Made by a program: the position numbers and the translations under genes. DNA of 19,639 nucleotides from Anaerolineales bacterium UBA6128. Lineage in GTDB: Bacteria; Chloroflexota; Anaerolineae; UBA1429. Under the pieces are notes generated by a model. It made no database searches and was not told the origin of the DNA. It saw only the letters and a list, made by a program, of their open reading frames with translations. Shown here piece after piece: positions 7,057 to 13,525 of the stretch. Location: the NCBI GenBank assembly GCA_002423325.1, contig DIVQ01000173.1:1-19639 (forward strand). Direction: 5' to 3'. Numbering within the stretch: the stretch's first letter is position 1; every line of letters begins with the position of its first letter.

Positions 7057-8459
7057 GCCGAGAGAGCGCATCGCGGGGCCGCACGCGCACCCAGTTCGTG
7101 TGTCAGGCGTGTGGCAGCAGTCAGCCCAAATGGATGGGCCGTTGCCCCGATTGCGGCGAATGGAACTCGCTGGTCGAAACGGTGGTAGAGGATCGGGTGA
7201 CGGAGGCCGCACGCGCCGTGGTGCTCTCGTCCAACGCTCCTCAAGCCCTGTCCGAGATCTCATCCGACGGCCAGGAGCGCATCGCCGTGCCGCTCGAAGA
7301 GCTGAGCCGCGTGCTCGGCGGCGGCATTGTGCTCGGGTCTGTAGTGCTGCTGGGCGGCGACCCGGGCATCGGCAAATCGACGCTGCTGCTGCAGCTGGCG
7401 GCCCTCATGTCGCGCAGAGGAGCCGCCTCGTCCGACGAGCAGCCCGTGTTGTACGTCTCGGGCGAAGAATCGGCTCGCCAGCTCAAGCTGCGCGCCGAGC
7501 GCCTGAGCATTCAAGCCCCCAACCTGTACATTCTGGCCGAAACCAACGTGGAGCGCATCATCGACCAGATCCTGGCCATGCGCCCCCTGCTGGTCGTGGT
7601 CGACTCGATCCAGTCGGTACACATGGAGGCCCTCGCCTCTTCGGCGGGCAGCATCAGCCAGGTACGCGAGTCGGCCAACGCCCTGCTGCGCGTAGCCAAA
7701 TCTGAGGGCATTCCCACGTTCCTGGTTGGTCACGTCACCAAGACGGGCAGCATTGCCGGGCCGCGCGTGCTTGAGCACGTGGTAGACACGGTGCTGTACA
7801 TGGAGGGCGAGCGCTTTCACAGCTACCGTCTGCTGCGCGGCGTCAAAAACCGCTACGGCTCGACCGACGAAGTCGGTGTCTTTGAGATGCGCGAGCAGGG
7901 GCTGGTCGAGGTGACCAACCCCTCGCACGTCTTTCTGGAGGAGCGCCTGGAGCACGCCACCGGCTCGGCCGTGGCTGCCACGCTGGAGGGCACACGCCCG
8001 CTGCTCGTGGAAGTGCAGGCGCTGGTGAGCAAGGGCAACCCCGAATTCCCGCGGCGCACCTGCAACGGTATCGAGCAGAGCCGCCTGCACCTGTTGGTGG
8101 CCGTGCTCAGCAAGCGCGTTGGGCTGAAACTGGGAGACCAGGACATCTTTGTGAACATCGTCGGGGGACTGCACGTGCGCGAGCCGGCGGTGGATCTGGC
8201 GGTCGCCACAGCCATCGCCTCCAGCTACTATAACAGACCGGTCCGCGAGGACCTGGTCATTTTCGGCGAGGTAGGACTGGCGGGCGAACTGCGCAGTGTG
8301 AGCCAGAGCGAGCGGCGCCTGCGCGAGGCCGCCAAGCTCGGGTTCAAGCAGGGATTGTTTCCACGTCTGCGGGGCGCGCAAACGCCGGCCGTGGGCGACA
8401 TCGATATGCTCTCGGCAAGGTCGCTGGCCGAGGCCATCAGTCTGGCGCTGGAGGGTTAG
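7053..8459 (+). CDS. radA: DNA repair and recombination protein RadA
   Basis: 468 residues, the usual length. RadA (Sms) is a hexameric DNA motor that promotes branch migration in homologous recombination. Visible: N-terminal C4 zinc finger CQAC...CPDC (Cys17, 20, 31, 34); RecA-like core with Walker A GDPGIGKS (102-109) and Walker B LLVVVDS; the RadA signature as KNRYG (265-269; KNRFG in most relatives); and a C-terminal Lon-like domain (about 290-465) with the VGGLHVREPAVDLAVA and FGEVGLAGELR blocks. Its ATG overlaps the clpC stop by 4 bases, so it depends on clpC translation. clpC-radA adjacency is classic in Firmicutes and relatives. Confidence 0.97.
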   Translation: MSRESASRGRTRTQFVCQACGSSQPKWMGRCPDCGEWNSLVETVVEDRVTEAARAVVLSSNAPQALSEISSDGQERIAVPLEELSRVLGGGIVLGSVVLLGGDPGIGKSTLLLQLAALMSRRGAASSDEQPVLYVSGEESARQLKLRAERLSIQAPNLYILAETNVERIIDQILAMRPLLVVVDSIQSVHMEALASSAGSISQVRESANALLRVAKSEGIPTFLVGHVTKTGSIAGPRVLEHVVDTVLYMEGERFHSYRLLRGVKNRYGSTDEVGVFEMREQGLVEVTNPSHVFLEERLEHATGSAVAATLEGTRPLLVEVQALVSKGNPEFPRRTCNGIEQSRLHLLVAVLSKRVGLKLGDQDIFVNIVGGLHVREPAVDLAVATAIASSYYNRPVREDLVIFGEVGLAGELRSVSQSERRLREAAKLGFKQGLFPRLRGAQTPAVGDIDMLSARSLAEAISLALEG

Positions 8460-8508
8460 TCGGGCAGCATAGACACGAGCGAAAGGAGGGATGCCTCACG
8501 GTATGGGC

Positions 8509-8530
8509 GCCGCCTCAGGGCTGAGGCGGC
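8509..8530. promoter_or_regulatory. Perfect inverted repeat in the leader of the PIN/TRAM gene
   Basis: Arms GCCGCCTCAG (8509-8518) and CTGAGGCGGC (8521-8530) are perfect complements separated by two G bases. No U-tract follows, so it is not an intrinsic terminator. A weak -10-like TATACG lies at 8545-8550, which would put the right arm over the -35 region. A second hairpin, ACGAAAG (8548-8554) with CTTTCGT (8565-8571), follows, then the binding site GAGAGGAG at 8579-8586. It could be an operator or an RNA attenuator; the sequence alone does not decide. Confidence 0.5.
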
Positions 8531-8591
8531 CGGTCCGACAAGTGTATACGAAAGGCGCAGTACTCTTTCGTCATCTGCGAGAGGAGCACTT

Positions 8592-9668
8592 ATGTCTGTT
8601 CATACGTTGTTGCGCCTTGCTGTCATGTTGCTGTTCGGCCTTGCCGGGTGGGAGTTCGGCGCCACTCTGGCGACTTGGCTGGAAGTGTTCCCTGACTTTA
8701 GCATCACGCCCCCGCTGATGCGCTGGCTCACCGCCGGCTGCCTATCGGCCCTGGGCTACCTGGTGGGGCCGACCGTCACGATCGCACCGACCAGGGCCAT
8801 CGGACGTCGGCTGCAGAACATCTCGGGCCGCACCCTGGTAATGGGCACCGTGGGACTCACGGCCGGACTGCTGCTGGCCGCACTGTTGGCGCTGCCGCTC
8901 TCACTCTTGCCGGGCGCATGGGGACGTGTGTTGCCCTTTGCGACAGCCGTGGTCCTGGGCTCGCTGGGAGCCCAACTGGTGATCGCCCGCGATCGCGACA
9001 TCCTGGGCGTGTTGGGCCTGGTGGCGGGCCGCGACGCCATCAAGCGCAAGCGCAACACCATCCTGTTGGACACCAGCGTGATCATCGACGGCCGCATCGC
9101 CGACATCTGCGCCACCGGCTTTATCAGCGATACGCTCATCACCCCGCACTTTGTGCTCGAGGAACTGCAGCACATCGCTGACTCGTCCGACCCCCTGCGC
9201 CGCCGACGCGGCCGACGCGGCCTGGATGTGCTCGAACGCCTGCAGAACGACCCGCACGTCGAGCTGGACACCGTCAACACCAACCCGTCGGGCGTGACGG
9301 ACGTCGACGCCAAGCTGATCGCGGTCGCCCAGGAGATGGATTGCGCTATCCTGACCAACGACTATAACCTGAACCGCATCGCCGGCCTGCAAAAGGTCAA
9401 GGTGTTGAACATCAACGAGCTGGCCAACGCGGTCAAGTCGGTCGTGCTGCCGGGTGAGGCGCTGACGGTGCAGATCATCCAGGAAGGCAAAGAGATCGGG
9501 CAGGGCGTGGGCTACCTCGATGACGGCACGATGGTGGTGGTCGAGGACGGACGCCGGCACCTGCACACGACGATCGATGTGCTCGTCACCCGCGTCCTGC
9601 AGACCGTCGCGGGCAAGATGATCTTTGCGCAGCTGCCGAACCGGTCGGCTGGCAAAGAGTCGCAGTAG
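8592..9668 (+). CDS. Membrane-anchored PIN and TRAM domain protein (YacL family)
   Basis: 358 residues. Four transmembrane helices (about 6-30, 43-64, 82-106, 113-132) precede a cytoplasmic PIN nuclease-fold domain (about 155-270) and a TRAM RNA-binding domain (about 290-348). The acidic PIN residues are present: D160 in LLDTSVIIDGR, E190/E191 in VLEELQ, D239 in TDVDAKLI and D257 in LTNDYNLN, so metal-dependent RNase activity is plausible. The family is typified by Bacillus YacL, encoded two genes after radA; here the intervening disA is absent. Binding site GAGAGGAG, spacing 5. The cellular substrate of this family is not well defined. The stop is only 3 bases before the next start, so the two are probably co-translated. 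Confidence 0.92.
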   Translation: MSVHTLLRLAVMLLFGLAGWEFGATLATWLEVFPDFSITPPLMRWLTAGCLSALGYLVGPTVTIAPTRAIGRRLQNISGRTLVMGTVGLTAGLLLAALLALPLSLLPGAWGRVLPFATAVVLGSLGAQLVIARDRDILGVLGLVAGRDAIKRKRNTILLDTSVIIDGRIADICATGFISDTLITPHFVLEELQHIADSSDPLRRRRGRRGLDVLERLQNDPHVELDTVNTNPSGVTDVDAKLIAVAQEMDCAILTNDYNLNRIAGLQKVKVLNINELANAVKSVVLPGEALTVQIIQEGKEIGQGVGYLDDGTMVVVEDGRRHLHTTIDVLVTRVLQTVAGKMIFAQLPNRSAGKESQ

Positions 9669-9671
9669 CAC

Positions 9672-10217
9672 ATGGCAGAGGCTGGCTTGCCCGGACTGCG
9701 CGCGATGCCGCTTGAAGAGGCCTGCGAGCGGCTGCGACCGCCGCTGGTGGCCGCCTGGGGTTGCTGGGAGCGCAGCGCAGGCACGGCGCATGCGCCCTCG
9801 GATTGGTACCGCCTGCTGGTGACGGCGCTGCAGGCTGAGGCGCGCACCGCCGAACAGGCCGTGGCGCTGGCAGCCTTCTGCCTGAGCGAGCAGCCCACCA
9901 TCCCAACACGTGAGGCGCTGGTGGCGCTGGCCAGCGAGCCCGCACCGCGGGTGCTGCAGCGCTTTGCAGCCCTGGTGGACGATGGGCGGCTGCAGACACC
10001 CGAGACTGCGAACCGTTGGCTGGGCACACTGCGTCAGCACTTTCGCGACACTGAGGGCCTGCGCGGCCGTGCGGTGATGGATCCGCTGCGAGCAGCGCTC
10101 ACCGGCAACATGGCAGGACCGTGCCTGGGCAACGTCACATCACTCCTGGGCGCCGAGCGCTGCCGCCAGCGCGCCCTGGCTGCACTGGCGGTGCTGAATG
10201 CCCCAGAACGCGACTAA
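9672..10217 (+). CDS. Stand-alone C-terminal (anticodon-binding) domain of glutamyl-tRNA synthetase
   Basis: 181 residues, all helical in character. The C-terminal part PLRAALTGNMAGPCLGNVT with SLLGAER (138-163) matches the end of bacterial GluRS (PLRvAvTGr..sPplfe...LLGkeR), and the preceding helices match its anticodon-binding cage (a DWYRLLVTALQAEART segment, then PETANRWLGTLRQHF). No Rossmann catalytic core, HIGH or KMSKS-like motif is present, so it cannot aminoacylate. It sits 3 bases after the YacL-like gene and just before cysS, the slot gltX occupies in the Bacillus cluster. The ribosome binding site is weak (AAAGAG), suggesting coupling to the gene before. It could be a remnant of a decayed gltX or a retained tRNA-binding factor; the open frame and intact motif favour an expressed protein. 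Family assignment rests on motif recall. Confidence 0.7.
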   Translation: MAEAGLPGLRAMPLEEACERLRPPLVAAWGCWERSAGTAHAPSDWYRLLVTALQAEARTAEQAVALAAFCLSEQPTIPTREALVALASEPAPRVLQRFAALVDDGRLQTPETANRWLGTLRQHFRDTEGLRGRAVMDPLRAALTGNMAGPCLGNVTSLLGAERCRQRALAALAVLNAPERD

Positions 10218-10235
10218 GGCCGCCGGCCACGAGCG

Positions 10236-10244
10236 TGGTACAAT
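10236..10244 (+). promoter_or_regulatory. Extended -10 promoter for cysS
   Basis: TGGTACAAT has a TG dinucleotide one base before TACAAT (10239-10244); no good -35 is seen 17 bases upstream, as is common for extended -10 promoters. It lies just after the preceding stop and about 60 bases before the cysS ATG, so cysS and rlmB can be transcribed independently of clpC-radA. Confidence 0.6.
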
Positions 10245-10305
10245 AGCGAGAGCCCGCCGCTGGGCATGAGCGACTGCAACAAGGACGAGACCGAGGGGGA
10301 TCAGG

Positions 10306-11796
10306 ATGGCGCTACAGATCTATAACACGCTTACCCGCCAGAAGGAACCATTCGTACCCTTGCGCGAAGGGCGCGTGCACATGTACGTCTGCGGTCCCAC
10401 CGTGTGGAACGACGCACACATCGGGCACGGCAAGACCTACATCAACTTTGATATTGTGGTGCGCTACCTGCGCTACCTGGGCTATCAGGTGCTGTACGTG
10501 CAGAACATCACCGACGTCGGCCACCTGCGCGACAGCGGCGAAGACCGCATCCTGGCGGAGGCCGAGCGCACCCGGCTGCAACCGATGCAACTGGCCGAGA
10601 CCTACACGCGGCGTTACTTCCGCGACATGGACCGGCTGAACGTGACCCGGCCCGACATCTCGCCGCGCGCCACCGGCCACATCCCCGAGATGATCGACCT
10701 GATCCAGGAACTGCTGGCCAAGCGCCACGCCTACGAGGTGAACGGCTCGGTCTATTTCAGCGTACGTGAGTATCCTGAGTATGGTAAGCTCTCGGGTCGG
10801 CGGGTTGAAGAGCTGCAGTCGGGGCACCGGGTGGATGTGAAGGACGAGAAACGCGACCCGGCGGACTTTGCGCTGTGGAAGCGCGCCGACGACGATCACA
10901 TCATGCGCTGGAACAGCCCATGGGGGCCCGGCTATCCGGGGTGGCACATCGAGTGCTCCGTGATGTCCACCAAGTACCTGGGGCAGCCGTTCGACATCCA
11001 CGGTGGCGGCGTTGAGAACAAGTTCCCGCATCACGAGTGCGAGATCGCCCAGTCGGAGGCGGCCGAGGGCACGCAGTTCGCGCGCTACTGGATGCACAAC
11101 GGGATGCTGATGATCCGCGGCGAAGAGATGCACAAGTCACTGGGCAACTCGTTCACCCTGGAACAGGCCTGCGCACAGTGGGACCCGATGGTGATCCGCT
11201 TCTTTGTGCTGCAGAGCCACTACCGCGGCCCCATCGACCTGACAGACGAGGCCATCGAGGGAGCGCGCAAGGGCGCAGAGCGCCTCTTTACGGCGATGCG
11301 CGCCGTCGAGCGCCGCCTGCTGAGCGCGCCGCAGGGCGCGGCGGCGCCGCAGAGCGCGGCGGCGCCGCAGAGCGCGGCGGCGCCGGAGGACGCGGTGGCG
11401 CCCCCGGTGGCGGAGCTGCTGACCAAGGGCCGCACCGACTTTGAGGCCAGCATGGACGACGATTTCAACACCGCCGGCGCGCTGGCGGCGCTGTTCGACG
11501 TCACCCGCGAGGTCAACACGCTGCTGAGCGCCAAGCAGCCGCTCAGCGCGCGATCGCTCGAGGCGATCCGAGCCTTTTACGCGCGGCTGGCCGGCGATGT
11601 GCTGGGCCTGGTGCCGCCTGCCGAGACCGGCAATAGCGGCCTGGCACCCGAGCTGATCGAGTTGCTGCTGCAGACGCGTCGCGAACTGCGCGCGGCCAAG
11701 CAGTGGGCCCTGGCCGACCAGATCCGCGACCGGCTGGCGGCGCTGGGCGTCACGCTCAAGGACGGGCCCGACGGCACCACCTGGTCGCTGGCATAG
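10306..11796 (+). CDS. cysS: Cysteinyl-tRNA synthetase
   Basis: 496 residues. Class I synthetase that charges tRNA-Cys; catalytic zinc gives cysteine specificity. Visible: CGPTVWND then HIGH (38-41); zinc ligands C29, C217 (in WHIECS), H242 and E246 (in FPHHECEIAQ, where the usual HHENE is HHECE); and the KMSKS equivalent EMHKS at 274-278 followed by LGN, which keeps the second lysine (K277) but not the first. The C-terminal helical domain carries an Ala/Pro-rich insertion (341-366) from an 18-bp tandem repeat, followed by the conserved MDDDFNT motif. The start is supported by GAGGGGGA at 10293-10300, 5 bases upstream, and by the family-typical MALQIYNTLTRQKEPF beginning. rlmB follows after a 34-base gap. 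Confidence 0.97.
   Translation: MALQIYNTLTRQKEPFVPLREGRVHMYVCGPTVWNDAHIGHGKTYINFDIVVRYLRYLGYQVLYVQNITDVGHLRDSGEDRILAEAERTRLQPMQLAETYTRRYFRDMDRLNVTRPDISPRATGHIPEMIDLIQELLAKRHAYEVNGSVYFSVREYPEYGKLSGRRVEELQSGHRVDVKDEKRDPADFALWKRADDDHIMRWNSPWGPGYPGWHIECSVMSTKYLGQPFDIHGGGVENKFPHHECEIAQSEAAEGTQFARYWMHNGMLMIRGEEMHKSLGNSFTLEQACAQWDPMVIRFFVLQSHYRGPIDLTDEAIEGARKGAERLFTAMRAVERRLLSAPQGAAAPQSAAAPQSAAAPEDAVAPPVAELLTKGRTDFEASMDDDFNTAGALAALFDVTREVNTLLSAKQPLSARSLEAIRAFYARLAGDVLGLVPPAETGNSGLAPELIELLLQTRRELRAAKQWALADQIRDRLAALGVTLKDGPDGTTWSLA
11326..11397 (+). repeat. 18-bp tandem repeat inside cysS
   Basis: Four consecutive 18-bp units start at 11326, 11344, 11362 and 11380. Units 2 and 3 are identical (GCGCCGCAGAGCGCGGCG), unit 1 differs by one base and unit 4 is degenerate. 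They encode APQGAA, APQSAA, APQSAA and APEDAV. The unit is a multiple of three, so copy-number change keeps the frame. Confidence 0.9.
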
Positions 11797-11830
11797 GCGT
11801 GCACGAACTGTGCCGAGGAGAGGCATGACG

Positions 11831-12592
11831 ATGGGCGGCGAGGTCCTGGCGGGACGCAATGCAGTGCGCGAGGCGTTGGTGGCGGGCCGCCGGCGCATCG
11901 AGCGCGTGCTGTTGTCCGAGGGCGCCGTCGACAGGGCCATCCTGGACGACATCCAGGCGTTATGTCGACAGCGCGGCGTGCCTTTGGCGCGCGCGCGTCG
12001 CGAGGAGCTCGATCGGCTGGCGCATGACGTGCGCCATCAGGGCGCGGTGGCGCAGGTCTCGCCGTACCCCTACGTCGACCTGGATGAGATCCTGGCGCTG
12101 GGGCGCGAGCGCGGCGAGCCGCCGTTCATTCTGGCGCTGGACCTGCTGCAGGATCCGCAGAACGTCGGTTCGTTGCTGCGCACGGCCGAGGCCGCGGGGG
12201 TTCACGGGATCATTCTGCCGGAGCGCCGCTCCGTGGGGGTGACGCCGGCGGTCAGCCGCGCCTCCGTGGGCGCCGTGGAACACTTGCGCGTGGCGCTGGT
12301 GACCAACCTGGCGCGCACGCTCGACGCCCTGAAGGAAGCGGGCATCTGGGTGGTGGGCGTCGAGGATCTCCCCGCAGCCCAGGACTATCCCGCGGCCGAC
12401 CTGGATCGCCCGCTGGTGCTGGTGCTGGGCGGCGAAGGCGAGGGGATGCGGCGGCTGGTCGTGGACAAGTGCGATCTGCTGGTGCGCATTCCGATGCGCG
12501 GGCACATCAACTCGCTGAACGTGGCAGTGGCGGGGTCGCTGCTGCTCTATCGCGCCTGGGAGGCGCGGCAGGCCCCGGAGGCAGCGGGATAG
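11831..12592 (+). CDS. rlmB: TrmH/SpoU-family 23S rRNA 2'-O-ribose methyltransferase (RlmB-like)
   Basis: 253 residues. SPOUT methyltransferase that uses S-adenosylmethionine; RlmB modifies G2251 in the peptidyl-transferase region of 23S rRNA. N-terminal L30e-like substrate-binding domain (about 4-80, opening LAGRNAVREAL) and C-terminal knotted catalytic domain with motif 1 NVGSLLRTAEA (111-121, Arg117), motif 2 VLGGEGEGM (198-206) and motif 3 IPMRGHINSLNVAVA (220-234, Asn230). I chose the ATG at 11831: GAGGAGAGG at 11815-11823 lies 7 bases upstream and the protein then opens as relatives do; the ATG at 11825 and GTG at 11810 are too close to or before the binding site. It follows cysS as yacO does in Bacillus, but mrnC is absent between them. 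The exact target nucleotide is inferred. Confidence 0.93.
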   Translation: MGGEVLAGRNAVREALVAGRRRIERVLLSEGAVDRAILDDIQALCRQRGVPLARARREELDRLAHDVRHQGAVAQVSPYPYVDLDEILALGRERGEPPFILALDLLQDPQNVGSLLRTAEAAGVHGIILPERRSVGVTPAVSRASVGAVEHLRVALVTNLARTLDALKEAGIWVVGVEDLPAAQDYPAADLDRPLVLVLGGEGEGMRRLVVDKCDLLVRIPMRGHINSLNVAVAGSLLLYRAWEARQAPEAAG

Positions 12593-12627
12593 GGCGAAAC
12601 AGGGCTCATCACGCGCGGAGGACGCCC

Positions 12628-13440
12628 CTACGCTTCTCCCAGGGAGCGCGCCAGAGCGGTCAGTTCGGCCTCGCCGAGTTCGCGCCATTGCCCCGGTTGA
12701 AGATCGCCCAGCGTCAACGGCCCGATGGCGACACGAATCAGGCGCAGCGTGGGGTGCCCGACCGCAGCCGTCATATGGCGCACCTGGCGCTTGCGCCCTT
12801 CGCGCAGTACCACCCGCAGCCAGGCGGTCGGGATGCTGGCGCGGTAGCGGATCGGCGGGTTGCGCGGCGGCAGCAACGGCTCCTCGGACAGCAGTTCGGC
12901 CTCGGCCTCGCGCGTGCGCTCTCCCTTGACCAGCACGCCGGCGCGCAGACGCTCCAGCGCGGCCTCATCGGGCACGCCCTCCACTTGCACCAGGTAGGTC
13001 TTGGGGTGCTCGAAGCGCGGATCGGTCAGGCGGTGGAGCAGCCAGTTGTCACTCGTCAGAAGCAGCAGCCCCTCGCTGTCATAGTCCAGACGCCCCGCAG
13101 CATAGATCTCGGGCATTGCGAGATAGTCGGCCAGCGTCGGGCGCCCCTCAGGATCGGTAAAGCTGCACAGTACGTTGTAGGGCTTGTACAGCCGCACGTA
13201 ACGACACCAGGCGAGCGCAGGAATCGGGCGGCCGTCGAGCGTCAGCACGTCGCGAGTGGGGTCGGCGCGGGCCCGCAGGTCGCTCACCACGCTGCCGTTC
13301 AGCCGCACACGCCCCGCGACGATATGTGCGGTGCAGCGGTTATGCGTGCCCAGTCCGGCCGCCTGCAACAGCAGCAACACCAACTGCCGTCGCAGCAGGC
13401 GACTGACACACACGGGCCGCTGTGAGACACTGCTTCGCAT
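12628..13440 (-). CDS. S4-domain pseudouridine synthase, RluE-like catalytic domain
   Basis: 270 residues from the ATG at 13440. RsuA/RluB/E/F-family enzymes isomerise specific rRNA uridines. An N-terminal S4-like RNA-binding domain (about 19-73: LLLLQAAGLG, then HIVAGRVRLNG) precedes the catalytic domain: LYKPYNVLCSFTD (84-96), AAGRLDYDSEGLLLLTSD with catalytic Asp119, and EGRKRQVRHMTAAVGHPTL. The block RNPPIRYRASIPTAWL (193-208) is the one seen in E. coli RluE (23S U2457), which lacks an S4 domain, so this is an S4 plus RluE-like combination. The start is uncertain: GAGGTG lies 11 bases before the ATG, and in-frame GTG codons occur slightly downstream. It converges on rlmB (35-base gap) and diverges from the RSH gene. 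Confidence 0.88.
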   Translation of the reverse strand: MRSSVSQRPVCVSRLLRRQLVLLLLQAAGLGTHNRCTAHIVAGRVRLNGSVVSDLRARADPTRDVLTLDGRPIPALAWCRYVRLYKPYNVLCSFTDPEGRPTLADYLAMPEIYAAGRLDYDSEGLLLLTSDNWLLHRLTDPRFEHPKTYLVQVEGVPDEAALERLRAGVLVKGERTREAEAELLSEEPLLPPRNPPIRYRASIPTAWLRVVLREGRKRQVRHMTAAVGHPTLRLIRVAIGPLTLGDLQPGQWRELGEAELTALARSLGEA

Positions 13441-13484
13441 GAACGGGGCTGCACCTCGCACGAACGGACTGGATGATGAGCAGA

Positions 13485-13519
13485 GCAGGCGTTGCCTGCG
13501 ACCTGAAACGGTGTATACT
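13485..13519 (+). promoter_or_regulatory. Promoter of the RSH gene with an overlapping inverted repeat
   Basis: TTGCCT (13492-13497), a 16-base spacer and TATACT (13514-13519). Position +1 is expected about 7 bases further on, at or next to the ATG at 13526. The inverted repeat GCAGGC-GTT-GCCTGC (13485-13499) covers the -35 hexamer and could be a repressor site. This is also the shared upstream region of the divergent pseudouridine synthase gene, for which I see no convincing promoter. Confidence 0.6.
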
Positions 13520-13525
13520 CGAAAT

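Noticed and set aside
4360..7263. A 967-codon open frame on the minus strand opposite clpC
   Set aside because: It is antisense to a clear ClpC with intact motifs; the product is His/Arg/Gln/Leu-rich without any recognisable domain, as expected from the complement of GC-rich codons.
8491..8718. A 75-codon frame with AAGGAGGG directly before its ATG
   Set aside because: The binding site is too close to the first ATG, the product has no recognisable features, and it overlaps the YacL-like gene out of frame. It is kept only as a possible leader element in the findings.
12592..12631. A terminator between the convergent rlmB and pseudouridine synthase genes
   Set aside because: GGGCG and CGCCC could pair, but only over 5 bp with a loop of more than 25 bases and no T-tract. 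CGCCCCTAC resembles the end of the leuS palindrome, but nine bases are too few to call a repeat.
13256..13525. An upstream extension of the RSH protein
   Set aside because: It overlaps the oppositely oriented pseudouridine synthase and adds residues unlike any RSH N-terminus; the promoter lies inside it.
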